The notes: generated by a model not told the origin, from the sequence alone. A stretch of 64,000 nucleotides of DNA from an uncultured Selenomonas sp. (GCA_902766095.1 CACXCN010000028.1:1-64000); one strand, 5' to 3'. Positions 9,039 through 17,886 are shown, numbered from the stretch's first letter. Translations and numbers: made by a program.

Positions 9039-9680
9039 ATGCAGATTTTAGCGCACCGTGGTTGCTGGGGCAATCGTGTGCCACGAAATTCAGAGAAAGC
9101 CTTGCGGCAGGCGTTGGAAAGCGGCTTCGGATTTGAGTCTGATGTCCGGGACTATCAGGGACGCATGGTCATATCGCATAATATCGCAGATGAGACATCA
9201 CCGAAGGCAGAGCAGATATTCAGCTGGCTGCATGATTTCGGTGACAGATATACATTCGCTGTAAATATAAAGGCGGATGGACTGAAGGAGATTCTGCGTG
9301 ACTACGTGCAGAAGTATGAAATCGCGAGATATTTCCTGTTTGACATGTCAGTACCGCAGATGGTTGAGTTCGCCGATATGGGGCTGCGCTTCTTCACGCG
9401 CCGCAGCGAGGTAGAGCCGACACCGGTGATGCTGGACAAGGCGGCCGGCGTATGGATCGATGGTTTTTGGAGCACGGAATGGATTACAGAAGCCGTGCTG
9501 GCGGGCTACCTCGATGATGGTAAAGAGGTATGCTTGGTCTCACCTGACCTACATGGCAAGACCGACTATAGTATATTCTGGGATAGGCTCCGGGGCATGG
9601 ACCTGGATATGAGTCATATGCTTCTTTGCACAGACCATCCGCTCGAGGCCAGAAAATTCTTTGAGGAGGGGTCGAATTGA
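9039..9680 (+). CDS. Glycerophosphodiester phosphodiesterase-like protein
   Basis: A 213-residue TIM-barrel protein of the PI-PLC-like phosphodiesterase superfamily. Catalytic-site elements of GDPD enzymes are present near the N-terminus: AHRG (residues 5-8), then FESDVRD with the metal-binding Glu and Asp, then VISHN with the second His. The protein is shorter than many GDPDs (about 240-300). ATG 9039 is preceded by AAGGAGG at proper spacing; an upstream in-frame ATG at 8988 is less likely because translation from it would run through that site. It overlaps the HAD gene by four bases, tying it to the nucleotide-activation module. Its substrate may be a cluster-specific phosphodiester; this is inference. 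Confidence 0.75.
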   Translation: MQILAHRGCWGNRVPRNSEKALRQALESGFGFESDVRDYQGRMVISHNIADETSPKAEQIFSWLHDFGDRYTFAVNIKADGLKEILRDYVQKYEIARYFLFDMSVPQMVEFADMGLRFFTRRSEVEPTPVMLDKAAGVWIDGFWSTEWITEAVLAGYLDDGKEVCLVSPDLHGKTDYSIFWDRLRGMDLDMSHMLLCTDHPLEARKFFEEGSN

Positions 9681-10306
9681 TAAAGGCAATCCTATTCGAT
9701 ATGGATGGCGTGCTCATCGATGCCAAAGATTGGCATTACGAGGCATTGAACAAGGCGCTAGGACTGTTTGGCTTGGGCATCAGCCGCTATGACCACCTGC
9801 ATACCTTCGATGGTCTACCGACGAAGGTTAAGCTGAAGATGCTCAGCGAGCAGTACTATCTGCCGGAGGAACTGCATCCATTCATCAATCAGGTCAAGCA
9901 GAAATACACGATAGAGCTGACGAATGAGCGTTGCCGCCCGATGTTTCACCATGAGTATGCCCTGTCGCGCTTGCACCAGGCCGGCTACAAGATAGCGGTA
10001 TGCTCGAACTCCATACGCAACACGATCGAGACGATGATGCGTCAGGCTGCGCTGATAGACTATGTAGACCTCATCGTGTCCAATCAGGATGTGAAGAAAG
10101 CTAAACCAGATCCGGAGATGTATCAGACGGCGATAGCGAAGTTCGGCCTGCAGCCCCGTGAATGCCTTGTAGTGGAGGACAACCCAAACGGCATAGCGGC
10201 TGGACGGGCAAGCGGAGCATACGTACTGCCGGTAGCTACAGTATATGATGTGAACTACGACAACATAACGCACACGATAGAGAAATGCGAGGCGGAGCAT
10301 GATTAA
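9677..10306 (+). CDS. HAD-superfamily phosphatase/phosphoglucomutase-like
   Basis: A 209-residue HAD subfamily I enzyme with a helical cap. Motif I is LFDMDGVLID (nucleophile Asp 8 and acid/base Asp 10), motif II is VCSNS, motif III a Lys in KKAKPDP and motif IV VVEDNPNG. The family includes beta-phosphoglucomutases and sugar-phosphate phosphatases. The start is TTG, overlapping the previous stop by four bases, with GAGGAGG at 9663-9669. It overlaps the following nucleotidyltransferase by eight bases. A kinase-free route in which HAD removes or moves a phosphate before nucleotidyl activation is plausible; the actual substrate is unknown. Confidence 0.82.
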   Translation: MIKAILFDMDGVLIDAKDWHYEALNKALGLFGLGISRYDHLHTFDGLPTKVKLKMLSEQYYLPEELHPFINQVKQKYTIELTNERCRPMFHHEYALSRLHQAGYKIAVCSNSIRNTIETMMRQAALIDYVDLIVSNQDVKKAKPDPEMYQTAIAKFGLQPRECLVVEDNPNGIAAGRASGAYVLPVATVYDVNYDNITHTIEKCEAEHD

Positions 10307-11030
10307 TGTACTGATACCGGCGATGGGGAAATCGCTATTCTTCAAGGAAAGCTACTTTCCCAAGCCAATGATAGAAGTGGCTGGCGAGACCATGCTTGAA
10401 AAGGTTGTAGACAACTTCAGGGAACTAGATGATCGCAATTTTATATTCGTATTCGACCAGAAAGACTGTGCCGAATTTCATCTCGATGAGGCGGCTAGGA
10501 TACTGACGCAGCCCAATACAGATATCCTCGTACTAGAGAACCAGACTGCAGGGGCACTATGCACCTGCCTGATGGCGGTGAAATCAATAGACAATGATGT
10601 CCCATTGATAATAGCGAACTGTGACCAGATAATAGATGTGGATTATAGTGCAGTTGTCAGGTACTTCCGTGAGAATGAGGCAGTAGCGGGGACCATCACC
10701 TTTGACAGCATTCATCCGCGCTGGAGCTATGCCAGGGTAACGGACGGACAAATGGTAGAGGTCGCAGAGAAGAGACCTCTATCCAAGCATGCTATAGCCG
10801 GTTTCTATTACTACCAGCATGGCCATGACTTCGTAGAGGCAGCCAAGAAAGTCATACTGAAAGACAACAATTATAACGGCAGATACTACATATCCTCGAC
10901 CATGAACGAGATCATACTGACCGGCGGCAAAGTAATGCCCTATGAGATAAGCCGCAAACAGTACCACTCGTTCTATTCACCGGACAAGATAAAGGAGTAT
11001 GAAAGCAGTCAAAGGAGTACGATGGCATGA
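10299..11030 (+). CDS. Sugar-nucleotidyltransferase-like protein with altered signature
   Basis: A 243-residue GT-A/NTP-transferase-fold protein paralogous to the gene at 11360. The N-terminal nucleotide-binding loop reads LIPAMGKSLFFKESYFPKPM, so the usual GxGxR element (GRGSR in the paralogue) is missing while the downstream FPKPM Lys is kept. The metal-binding region NCDQIIDVD is intact. KRPLSKHAIAGFYYYQHG and YYISSTMNEIILTGG correspond to the substrate half. It may be a catalytically modified or regulatory partner of its paralogue. ATGA-type overlaps on both sides show strict translational coupling. Confidence 0.7.
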   Translation: MINVLIPAMGKSLFFKESYFPKPMIEVAGETMLEKVVDNFRELDDRNFIFVFDQKDCAEFHLDEAARILTQPNTDILVLENQTAGALCTCLMAVKSIDNDVPLIIANCDQIIDVDYSAVVRYFRENEAVAGTITFDSIHPRWSYARVTDGQMVEVAEKRPLSKHAIAGFYYYQHGHDFVEAAKKVILKDNNYNGRYYISSTMNEIILTGGKVMPYEISRKQYHSFYSPDKIKEYESSQRSTMA

Positions 11031-11353
11031 AGACAGCAAGGCTAAGTGAAATGAAGCGCGGCTGGTTTATAGGCGACTTCGAGCCCAGTCTGGACAGGAC
11101 ATGTGCGGTAGAGGTCGCAGTGAAAAGCTATAAGGCAGGCGAACACGAAGAAAAGCATTTCCATAAGATAGCCACCGAATATACTGTGATAATAAACGGG
11201 GAAGTAGAAATGTTTGGCAAAAGATTCGCAGCTGGCGACATAGTCGTATGCGAACCAGGCGACGCGACTGACTTTACGGCGATATCTGATGCGACCAACG
11301 TGGTCGTGAAGCTGCCTGGAGCTAGTCATGATAAATACATATGTGAGGAGTGA
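11027..11353 (+). CDS. Small cupin-domain protein
   Basis: A 108-residue single-domain cupin. The metal-binding motif is visible as EKHFHKIATEYTVIINGEVE (His-x-His with the later Glu), and the second motif as GDIVVCEPGD. Such proteins act as small isomerases, epimerases or ligand sensors. The position between two nucleotidyltransferase genes, with a four-base overlap upstream, points to a step on the same activated precursor. The final metal His of motif 2 is not evident, so a non-enzymatic role is possible. Confidence 0.75.
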   Translation: MKTARLSEMKRGWFIGDFEPSLDRTCAVEVAVKSYKAGEHEEKHFHKIATEYTVIINGEVEMFGKRFAAGDIVVCEPGDATDFTAISDATNVVVKLPGASHDKYICEE

Positions 11354-11359
11354 ATGATT

Positions 11360-12103
11360 ATGTTGAACATAGTTATACCAATGGCGGGGCGTGGCAGTAG
11401 ATTCGCCAAGGCCGGCTACAAGATGCCGAAACCGTTGATAGACGTGCATGGCCGTCCCATGATAGATTATGTCATAAAGAATATAGCTCCTAAAGAAGAG
11501 CATCGCTTCATATTCCTGTGCCTGCAAGATCATCTGGATAAGTATGATATCGAGAAGCACCTCAAGGCGCAGTCGCCTGATTGTGTGATAGTGCCTGTGA
11601 ATAAAGTGACCGAAGGAGCTGCATGCACGGTACTGTTGGCAGAGCACTATATAGACAATGCAGACCCGATGATGATAGCAAACTCGGATCAGTACGTCGA
11701 CATAGATATAAATGACTATCTGGCAGCGGGACAGGGCGCTGATGGCCTGATAATGACGATGTATGCGGACGACCCGAAATGGTCATTCATAAAATTTGAT
11801 GAGGCTGATCATGTGACCATGGTGCGCGAGAAGGAAGTAATATCCAACGAGGCTACCGTCGGGATATACAATTTCGCTCACGGTAGCGACTTTGTGAAGT
11901 ATGCCAACAAAATGATAGACATGAATCTGCGTGTAAACAATGAGTTCTATGTGGCACCAGTGTACAACATGCTGATTGATGATGGGCGCACGATAAACTA
12001 CTACAACATAGGGAGCGTCGACAATGGCATGTACGGACTGGGAATCCCCGATGACTTGAACAGGTTCCTGGCAAATCCGCTTTCGAAAAAGATATTCGGC
12101 TAA
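11360..12103 (+). CDS. Sugar/polyol-phosphate nucleotidyltransferase
   Basis: A 247-residue NTP-transferase-domain protein with the complete nucleotide loop MAGRGSRFAKAG followed by MPKPLIDVHG, the metal region NSDQYVDID, and VGIYNFAHGSDF in the substrate half. It would join a phosphorylated sugar or polyol to a nucleotide, releasing pyrophosphate. GAGGAG at 11345-11350 is nine bases from ATG 11360 and three from ATG 11354, so I prefer 11360. It is the last gene of the module. The nucleotide (CTP, GTP or other) and sugar cannot be read from the sequence. Confidence 0.8.
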   Translation: MLNIVIPMAGRGSRFAKAGYKMPKPLIDVHGRPMIDYVIKNIAPKEEHRFIFLCLQDHLDKYDIEKHLKAQSPDCVIVPVNKVTEGAACTVLLAEHYIDNADPMMIANSDQYVDIDINDYLAAGQGADGLIMTMYADDPKWSFIKFDEADHVTMVREKEVISNEATVGIYNFAHGSDFVKYANKMIDMNLRVNNEFYVAPVYNMLIDDGRTINYYNIGSVDNGMYGLGIPDDLNRFLANPLSKKIFG

Positions 12104-12210
12104 TCTGTTTTTCATCGCATAAAGGCTGCGGGATATCCTAGTATAGCAGGTAAATATCCTGAGAACGCCAAAGAAATATGGGATTGTGAATAAGGTGATT
12201 TGAAATAGAT

Positions 12211-12888
12211 TTGAAAGATGTAAGTTCGGATGTTTATCATATTTTGCGTGGTGCAGAGCAAACAGTATATGATAATATAGATGACGTGCGGGATGTATTA
12301 GGAGTTATTGGGGACTCAGTTACAGCAGTCAAGCTTTTAAAGATTGTGATCACTTTGCCGGAAAGATTGTATATGCGAAAATACCGCCGTTTTGCAGATG
12401 GGATAGTTAAGTATAATTTGTCTGAACGCCGAAAAATTCTGCAAGAAGTATCGAAGTTAAAAGTGGAAAATCAGATTCCTTTTATCTTGAATGTGATTAA
12501 CGCTTCAGAAGAAGAGGAGAAGATGGACTCCTTAGTGAAGCTTACGGAAGGTTGGCTGGAGGAACGTTTGGATGATGCGACTTATCGTCGGTTGGCGCTA
12601 ATGATGGAACGGACACCATATGATGATTTGCTTTATCTAAAGAGCCTATTCAAAAAGCGGCATATAGAACTTCGTTCGATGGTAGATGAATCGCTATTGG
12701 CAAATGGGTGGCTGACAGCAGATAGTGTAGCTTTGCAGACAATACATCAAGACGCCGCTATCGAATGTCATTTGACCGTTAATGCATGGAAGTTTGGCGA
12801 AATAGTCTTCGGAATTCAATTGGAGGATGAGCCCCAACCGGCTGCCCCATCATTAATTATCGATGTGCAGGAAAAACAGAAACAATGA
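12211..12888 (+). CDS. Unrecognised helical protein
   Basis: A 225-residue protein I do not recognise. It is charged, predicted mostly helical, without signal peptide or clear membrane span, except a moderately hydrophobic stretch near SVTAVKLLKIVITLP. The C-terminus is Pro/Gln-rich. The start is uncertain. TTG 12211 begins the frame given here, but AAGGTGA at 12192-12198 is better placed for the ATA codon at 12205. It stands alone between the polysaccharide module and an Rpn-type nuclease gene, in a part of the window that looks accessory. Confidence 0.55.
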   Translation: MKDVSSDVYHILRGAEQTVYDNIDDVRDVLGVIGDSVTAVKLLKIVITLPERLYMRKYRRFADGIVKYNLSERRKILQEVSKLKVENQIPFILNVINASEEEEKMDSLVKLTEGWLEERLDDATYRRLALMMERTPYDDLLYLKSLFKKRHIELRSMVDESLLANGWLTADSVALQTIHQDAAIECHLTVNAWKFGEIVFGIQLEDEPQPAAPSLIIDVQEKQKQ

Positions 12889-13036
12889 AGCTTCTGAATA
12901 TTATTTGAGTCCGTACTCACTTGGACACTCGCTGAGCCATTCAGACAGGGACAAAAATTCCTTGATGAATATATGTCTTGGAGTAAAGCGATGCAGGATA
13001 ACTACTGAATATGGCATTGTGAATATTGATTTTCCT

Positions 13037-13065
13037 AAAGCCCGGCAGGAAAGCTGGGCTTTTTC
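13037..13065 (+). terminator. Rho-independent terminator
   Basis: AAAGCCCGGC and GCTGGGCTTT pair around a short A/G loop, followed by TTTTTC. It lies about 150 bases after the unknown gene at 12211 and before the promoter of the nuclease gene. Confidence 0.75.
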
Positions 13066-13100
13066 TATATGGTGAGTTGTTAGGCGCTTACTGAAATTCC

Positions 13101-13130
13101 TTGCAATACCCCGATGAATCAAGGTATAAT
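13101..13130 (+). promoter_or_regulatory. Sigma-70-type promoter of the Rpn-family gene
   Basis: TTGCAA at 13101-13106 and TATAAT at 13125-13130 are 18 bases apart. The start codon chosen at 13159 lies 29 bases after the -10 box. An upstream ATG at 13114 falls inside the promoter, which argues against it as the start. Confidence 0.65.
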
Positions 13131-13158
13131 TAAGTTAGAATATATATGGGAGCGGGTG

Positions 13159-14010
13159 ATGCATATGGCTATGCCGTTCATGCAGGACGTGGCAGTAAGC
13201 GTGAAGCCTTGGGAAGAACTGACGATAGCAGACAACTTCATATTCCAGGCGGTCATGCGGAAGAAGCGCTGCTGCCGGCGCTTCATAGAGAGCGTACTCG
13301 GAATCAAGGTGAAGAAAATCACTTATCCCGTGCTGACAGAGAAGGATATCAAGGTGCGCTGCGAGAGCAAAGGCGTACGGCTCGATGTTTATGTCGAGGA
13401 TGACCAGGGCAACATCTATGATATCGAGATGCAGACGGCGGATTACGCGCGGCCCGACGAGCTGCCGAAGCGTACCCGCTATTACCAGGCCATGATCGAC
13501 CTCGATGTGCTGAACAAGGGCGAATCTTATGCGAAGCTCCGGCAGACGTACATCATCTTCGTCTGCACGTTCGATCCGTTCACGGCTGGGCGCAGCATAT
13601 ATACTTTCAGAGAGACGTGCCAGGAAGACAAAGGCATCCTCATGGGTGATGAGACGACGAAGATCTTCCTCAATAGCAAGGGCAGCCGCGAAGGCATCAG
13701 CAAGGAGCTGGCGGCTTTCCTCGACTACGTAGAGGGCAAAGCACCATCGAGCAAGTTCACGAAGGATCTGGCCACAGTTGTCGATGAGACAAAAGAGAAC
13801 AAAGACAAGAGGGTGGAATATATGTCGTACATGATGGATATGCTCCGTAGCGAGGAGCGTGGCGAGGAACGCGGAATTGAAAAAGGTCGTAAGGAAGGTA
13901 TAATCAGCACATTTAAGGAATTAGTGAAGGATGGTACCCTGACTATAGAAGCAGCAGCTAAAAAAATGGGAATATCGGTTGACGAATTCCGCAAGAAGGC
14001 TATGCTGTGA
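13159..14010 (+). CDS. Rpn-family PD-(D/E)XK nuclease (transposase-like)
   Basis: A 283-residue member of the Rpn/PD-(D/E)XK nuclease family transposase group, whose E. coli members are DNA endonucleases that promote RecA-independent recombination. The catalytic strand pair is visible as RLDVYVEDDQGN followed by YDIEMQ (Asp, then Glu-x-Gln, the family variant of ExK). The entry motif KPWEELTIADNFIFQAVM is typical. A charged Glu/Arg/Gly-rich linker (RSEERGEERGIEKGRKEG) leads to a C-terminal helix-turn-helix-like segment (TIEAAAKKMGISVDEF). ATG 13159 follows GGGAG at six bases. No terminal repeats of a transposon were seen around it. Confidence 0.85.
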   Translation: MHMAMPFMQDVAVSVKPWEELTIADNFIFQAVMRKKRCCRRFIESVLGIKVKKITYPVLTEKDIKVRCESKGVRLDVYVEDDQGNIYDIEMQTADYARPDELPKRTRYYQAMIDLDVLNKGESYAKLRQTYIIFVCTFDPFTAGRSIYTFRETCQEDKGILMGDETTKIFLNSKGSREGISKELAAFLDYVEGKAPSSKFTKDLATVVDETKENKDKRVEYMSYMMDMLRSEERGEERGIEKGRKEGIISTFKELVKDGTLTIEAAAKKMGISVDEFRKKAML

Positions 14011-14075
14011 CACATCCAGATGACACCGAAGCTCGAAAAGGGGGCTGAGATGTGCACACAGGGGGAGAGTTCCAA

Positions 14076-15629
14076 ATGGAAAAGAGAGCAATATGCCTGT
14101 CGCCGGAGGATAATGTTGTGACGCTGACGGAGGCGGCTGAGGCTGGGGATGTGGTCGTCTATGCCGTGGGCGACGAGATGCGGAGAGTCACTGCCGGCGA
14201 GGCGGTGCCGATATGGCACAAGGTCGCGCTCGTGGATCTGCCCGTGGGCGCGGAGGTGCGCAAGTACGGTGAGGTGATCGGCGTCACTACGCAGCCGGTG
14301 CAAAGAGGCGGCTGGGTGTCGCATGAGAATATAAAGAGCGTGCCGCGCGACTATGCAAGCGAGTATCAGACGGAGGGGCACGGGCTCGCAGCTATCAGCA
14401 AGGGTGAGGCTGGCTCAGGTGCGGCCGCGCCAGGAGAGCAGACGGCCGCGGCAGGAGTGCGTAGTGGTCGCTCTTTCCTCGGCTATGCGCGCAGGGAGGG
14501 GCGGCCGGGGATCCGCAACTATGTGCTGATACTGCCGACGTGTGCCTGTGCGAGCGAGTCGTGCCGGCTCGTGGCGAGCCAGGTGGCAGGGACGAAGAAC
14601 GTCATTTTCAATACGGGCTGCAGCGATGTCGCGGCCAATACAGCCATGAGCCAGAAGATACTGACTGGCTTTGCCCTGCATCCGAATGTCTATGGCGTGG
14701 TCATCATCGGCCTGGGGTGCGAGACGGTGCCGCATGCGAAGCTGCGGGCCAAGATCGAGGCCATGACGAGCAAGCCGGTCGTGTCGTTCGGCATCCAGGA
14801 GGAGGGCGGCACGGTGAAGACGGTGGCGAAAGCCGTGCGGGCGGCGCGTGAGATGGTGGCTCAGGCAGCGGCCCAGCCGCGCGTAGCGTGCGATATCGCT
14901 GATCTGCTCATCGGCATCGAGTGCGGTGGCAGCGATGCGACCTCTGGCATAGCGGCGAATCCGGCCGTGGGCAATATGAGCGACCGGCTCGTCGATCTCG
15001 GTGCCTCGACCATCATGAGCGAATCCATCGAATGGATCGGTGGCGAGCATGTGCTGGCGCGCCGCGCGGCGACTCCGGAGCTCCATGATGCCATCATAGC
15101 GGTCTGTGAGCAGTACGAGGAGCATCTGCTCCGCGCGGGGCAGGACTGCCGGGCTGGTCAGCCGACGCCGGGGAACAAGGCCGGTGGTCTGTCGACCATC
15201 GATGAGAAAAGTCTCGGTTGCATCCGCAAGGGCGGCACTCGTCCAGTCGTCGAGGTGCTCGAGCAGGCGGTCCGGCCGTCACAGCGCGGGGCCATCGTCA
15301 TGGATACGGCGGGCTATGATATCTCCTCAGTGACGTCGATGGTTGCGGCGGGCTGTCAGGCGGTTATTTTCACGACGGGCCGCGGGACGCCGACCGGCAA
15401 TGCGATAGCGCCGGTGCTGAAGGTCACGGCGAACGAGCATACCTACAGCTGGATGGAGGACAATATGGATGTCGACCTGAGCCCCATCATCCGCGGCGAG
15501 CAGACCATAGAGGCCATGGGCGAGCGGCTGGTCGACCGGATCGCCACTGTAGCTGGCGGTCAGATGACGAAAGCTGAGGCCTACGGCTTCTCCGATATAG
15601 CGGTAGACCATGTGTGCCGGTACGTGTGA
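14076..15629 (+). CDS. UxaA-family altronate/sugar-acid dehydratase
   Basis: A 517-residue protein with both halves of the UxaA family: an N-terminal SAF-like domain (to about residue 90) and a C-terminal dehydratase domain starting with FLGYARREGRPGIRNYVLIL. Family enzymes dehydrate D-altronate or D-galactarate using iron. Landmarks are NTGCSD, GLGCE, IECGGSDATSGIAANPAVG and MDTAGYDISSVTSMVAAGCQ. The two domains are joined by an Ala/Gly-rich linker (about residues 105-130). ATG 14076 has GGGGGAGAG six bases upstream. No other hexuronate genes are nearby, so the substrate remains open. Confidence 0.85.
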   Translation: MEKRAICLSPEDNVVTLTEAAEAGDVVVYAVGDEMRRVTAGEAVPIWHKVALVDLPVGAEVRKYGEVIGVTTQPVQRGGWVSHENIKSVPRDYASEYQTEGHGLAAISKGEAGSGAAAPGEQTAAAGVRSGRSFLGYARREGRPGIRNYVLILPTCACASESCRLVASQVAGTKNVIFNTGCSDVAANTAMSQKILTGFALHPNVYGVVIIGLGCETVPHAKLRAKIEAMTSKPVVSFGIQEEGGTVKTVAKAVRAAREMVAQAAAQPRVACDIADLLIGIECGGSDATSGIAANPAVGNMSDRLVDLGASTIMSESIEWIGGEHVLARRAATPELHDAIIAVCEQYEEHLLRAGQDCRAGQPTPGNKAGGLSTIDEKSLGCIRKGGTRPVVEVLEQAVRPSQRGAIVMDTAGYDISSVTSMVAAGCQAVIFTTGRGTPTGNAIAPVLKVTANEHTYSWMEDNMDVDLSPIIRGEQTIEAMGERLVDRIATVAGGQMTKAEAYGFSDIAVDHVCRYV

Positions 15630-15659
15630 TGATTGAAAAATTGCCGGTGACGGCAGCAA

Positions 15660-15701
15660 AATACCCCCGTCAGGATTTTTTCCGGTCCTGACGGGGGTAT
15701 T
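15660..15701. terminator. Bidirectional intrinsic terminator
   Basis: A perfect 16-bp stem (15660-15675 with 15686-15701, core ACCCCCGTCAGG) surrounds a T-rich loop and separates the convergent UxaA-family gene and the permease gene whose stop is at 15710. Confidence 0.85.
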
Positions 15702-15709
15702 CTATTCGT

Positions 15710-16777
15710 TCACTGATTATTGCGGTTGCGCTCGTTCTCATGGCGGGTGAGCCAGCGGGAGTCCTGCAGAGTCTGTTTCAGCTGCTGCTGGGCGTCATAG
15801 ATGTCGCCGATGACGAGCTTGCAGGTGACGATCACGGGGACGGCAAGGAACATGCCGGCGGCGCCGAGCAGTTCGCCACCGATGATGATGCCGAGTATGA
15901 TGGCCACAGGGTGGAGATTCAGAGAGTGGCCGATGAGCGTCGGATAGACGAAATTATGGTTCGTCTGCGTGAGTATCAGGTAGAAAATGATCGTCTGGGC
16001 GGCTACGAAGACATTGACTGTGGCCGTCAGGATGACTCCGAAGGCCGAGGCGACCGTAGGTCCGAGCACCGGGATGAATTCGCAGATGCCGGAGAGCACG
16101 GCGAACACGGAGGCATAGGGCAGTCCGCGCACCGTGTAGTAGAGGAATACGATGGTGCCGGATATCAGGCAGATGATGAGCTGGCTGCGGATATAGATGG
16201 TCAGCGAATCGAGTATGCGGTTGAACAGGGCCAGTACGCGGGCATAGTCGCGGCTGGGGAACAGACCGGCGAGGTAGCTTTTGATCTCTTCGCCATCCTT
16301 TATGAAGTAGAAGGTGACGAAGATGATGATGACCATATCGATGAAGCGGCCGAACAGCTCGACGATCATGGAGAGCGATGAGGTCAGTGCTCCGACGCTG
16401 GCGGCGCGGATTTCATTGAACAGGCTGTCGATTTCATCGTTCAGGAAGGGCGAGTTGTCGATGAGCGGTGAGCTGTGCAGCTCCTCGGCTATATGCGGGA
16501 AGTCGCCCACGAATCGTGTCAGCGTCGGCACGAATGTGCTCGATATGACGGCGAACAGGCTGCTGGCCAGCAGCACGACGGCCGCCACGACGAGGCCGGC
16601 AGCCAGTCCGCGCGGCATATGGCGGGCCAGCCGGTCAGCAATCGGGCTCAGCAGCAGCGACAGCAGCAGGGCGATGAAGAATATGAACGCGAACTCCGGC
16701 ATGAGCCAGAACAGCGATATCAATGCGGTGAAGGCTGCAGCAATGATGATGGAAGAGCGATAGGCGCGTATATGCAT
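15710..16777 (-). CDS. AI-2E transporter family (PerM-like) permease
   Basis: A 355-residue inner-membrane protein of the AI-2E transporter superfamily with about eight spans: two hydrophobic pairs in the first 85 residues, a soluble helical section, then spans from about residue 150. The conserved stretch ICEFIPVLGPTVASAFG and the later GEL-containing segment match the family. Members have been linked to quorum-signal export or Na+/H+ exchange; sequence alone does not decide. ATG 16777 is used because GGAG lies seven bases upstream; the frame extends two codons to a TTG. Confidence 0.85.
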   Translation of the reverse strand: MHIRAYRSSIIIAAAFTALISLFWLMPEFAFIFFIALLLSLLLSPIADRLARHMPRGLAAGLVVAAVVLLASSLFAVISSTFVPTLTRFVGDFPHIAEELHSSPLIDNSPFLNDEIDSLFNEIRAASVGALTSSLSMIVELFGRFIDMVIIIFVTFYFIKDGEEIKSYLAGLFPSRDYARVLALFNRILDSLTIYIRSQLIICLISGTIVFLYYTVRGLPYASVFAVLSGICEFIPVLGPTVASAFGVILTATVNVFVAAQTIIFYLILTQTNHNFVYPTLIGHSLNLHPVAIILGIIIGGELLGAAGMFLAVPVIVTCKLVIGDIYDAQQQLKQTLQDSRWLTRHENERNRNNQ

Positions 16778-16812
16778 CGGCAAAACTCCGTATAAATTGA
16801 TTCAGGCTTGCT

Positions 16813-17886
16813 TTATTTTATCGCGGCCAGCCGGTCAGCGATGGTCTGGGCCGACTCGTCGGCGCTCGTGCAGGTGATGATGGGCTGGGGACCGAGCATG
16901 ACGGTATTGCCGGATACGGATACGGCCTGCTTGTCGTGGCCGTTATGATAGGCGGCAGCGAGGTTGCCCATGACGAAATAGGAGCGCTCGCGGCTGCTCA
17001 TATCGCCAGCAGCGGCTGGTTTCACGAGGGTCTTGCCGTTGACCCGCACGGTGCCGTCGGGATCGGTGACATGATTGTTGCTGTAGGCGGTCAGCTTTTT
17101 CACGTAGGCGTCACGCCGGTCGTCATCGGCCGGATGGTCGGAGACGAAAGCCTGGAAGCTGCTGCTTTTGTCGCCCATGCGGTCCAGCACGCGCTGCCAC
17201 ACGGCGGCGCAGGCACCGGGATTGTAGTTCGTATGCGTTATGTAGTCGAAGGAAAGGGCGTCGGCCTCGCGCTCCATCGGTTTCGTTATATTGCGGTTGT
17301 TGATGATGGATACGACCGCCGCACCGAGATTGCTGCCAGTAGCCTGGGCCAGCGCGGCCATCGTCGTCGATTTGCGCGCGCCCTTGGCGGGGTGGTCTTT
17401 CTGTCCGTGGCCCATTTCGTGTCCGAGTACGACGGCGATTTCGTCTTCATTCGTGAGATATTTGTAGAGGCCGCGATTCACGCTCAGGTTGTGACCCATG
17501 GTGCAGAAAGCATTGAAGCTGTCATCGTTGTTGATGAAATAATTGTAAGGTTTCTTGTAGATGCTGGGATCAACCTGACCGATGCCGTTCGTCAGATTCG
17601 TCATGATGCGGTCGAGCTGCTGATTCAGAGCCCAGTCGTCATCGACGCCGTATTCTTTCTTCATGGCCGCGAGGAACTCCTGACGGCCTTTTTCGGTGTC
17701 GTTGTAGTATTTGATCTGCTTGTCAAGCTGGCTGCGGGCTATGGCTCCGCCGATGATCGCACCGGCGATGTCGAATCCGTCAGCCTCTGCAGCCGGAGCC
17801 GGAGCTGGTGCATAGCTGAGCGGCAGGGCCAGTGTGGCAGCGACGAGAGCTCCAGCGAGGGCGCGTTTTAGTCTATTCTTATTCAT
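16813..17886 (-). CDS. Exported M48-family zinc metalloprotease
   Basis: A 357-residue secreted protease. Residues 1 to about 33 form a signal peptide (Lys/Arg start, hydrophobic core, Ala-rich cleavage region) without a lipobox. The zinc site is HEMGH at residues 156-160, with the third ligand in EREADALSFDY. This is the BepA/LoiP-like periplasmic type lacking the membrane spans of HtpX. A C-terminal 120-residue region contains a deoxygenic DDRRDAYVKKL segment and ends in a domain of unknown role. GGAGG precedes ATG 17886; the longer frame starting at 17952 would bury the signal peptide. Role: likely outer-membrane or periplasmic protein quality control. Confidence 0.87.
   Translation of the reverse strand: MNKNRLKRALAGALVAATLALPLSYAPAPAPAAEADGFDIAGAIIGGAIARSQLDKQIKYYNDTEKGRQEFLAAMKKEYGVDDDWALNQQLDRIMTNLTNGIGQVDPSIYKKPYNYFINNDDSFNAFCTMGHNLSVNRGLYKYLTNEDEIAVVLGHEMGHGQKDHPAKGARKSTTMAALAQATGSNLGAAVVSIINNRNITKPMEREADALSFDYITHTNYNPGACAAVWQRVLDRMGDKSSSFQAFVSDHPADDDRRDAYVKKLTAYSNNHVTDPDGTVRVNGKTLVKPAAAGDMSSRERSYFVMGNLAAAYHNGHDKQAVSVSGNTVMLGPQPIITCTSADESAQTIADRLAAIK

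Noticed and set aside
13037-14010. A complete insertion sequence around the Rpn-type gene
   Set aside because: No inverted repeats or target duplications could be found on either side; the gene has an ordinary promoter and an upstream terminator.
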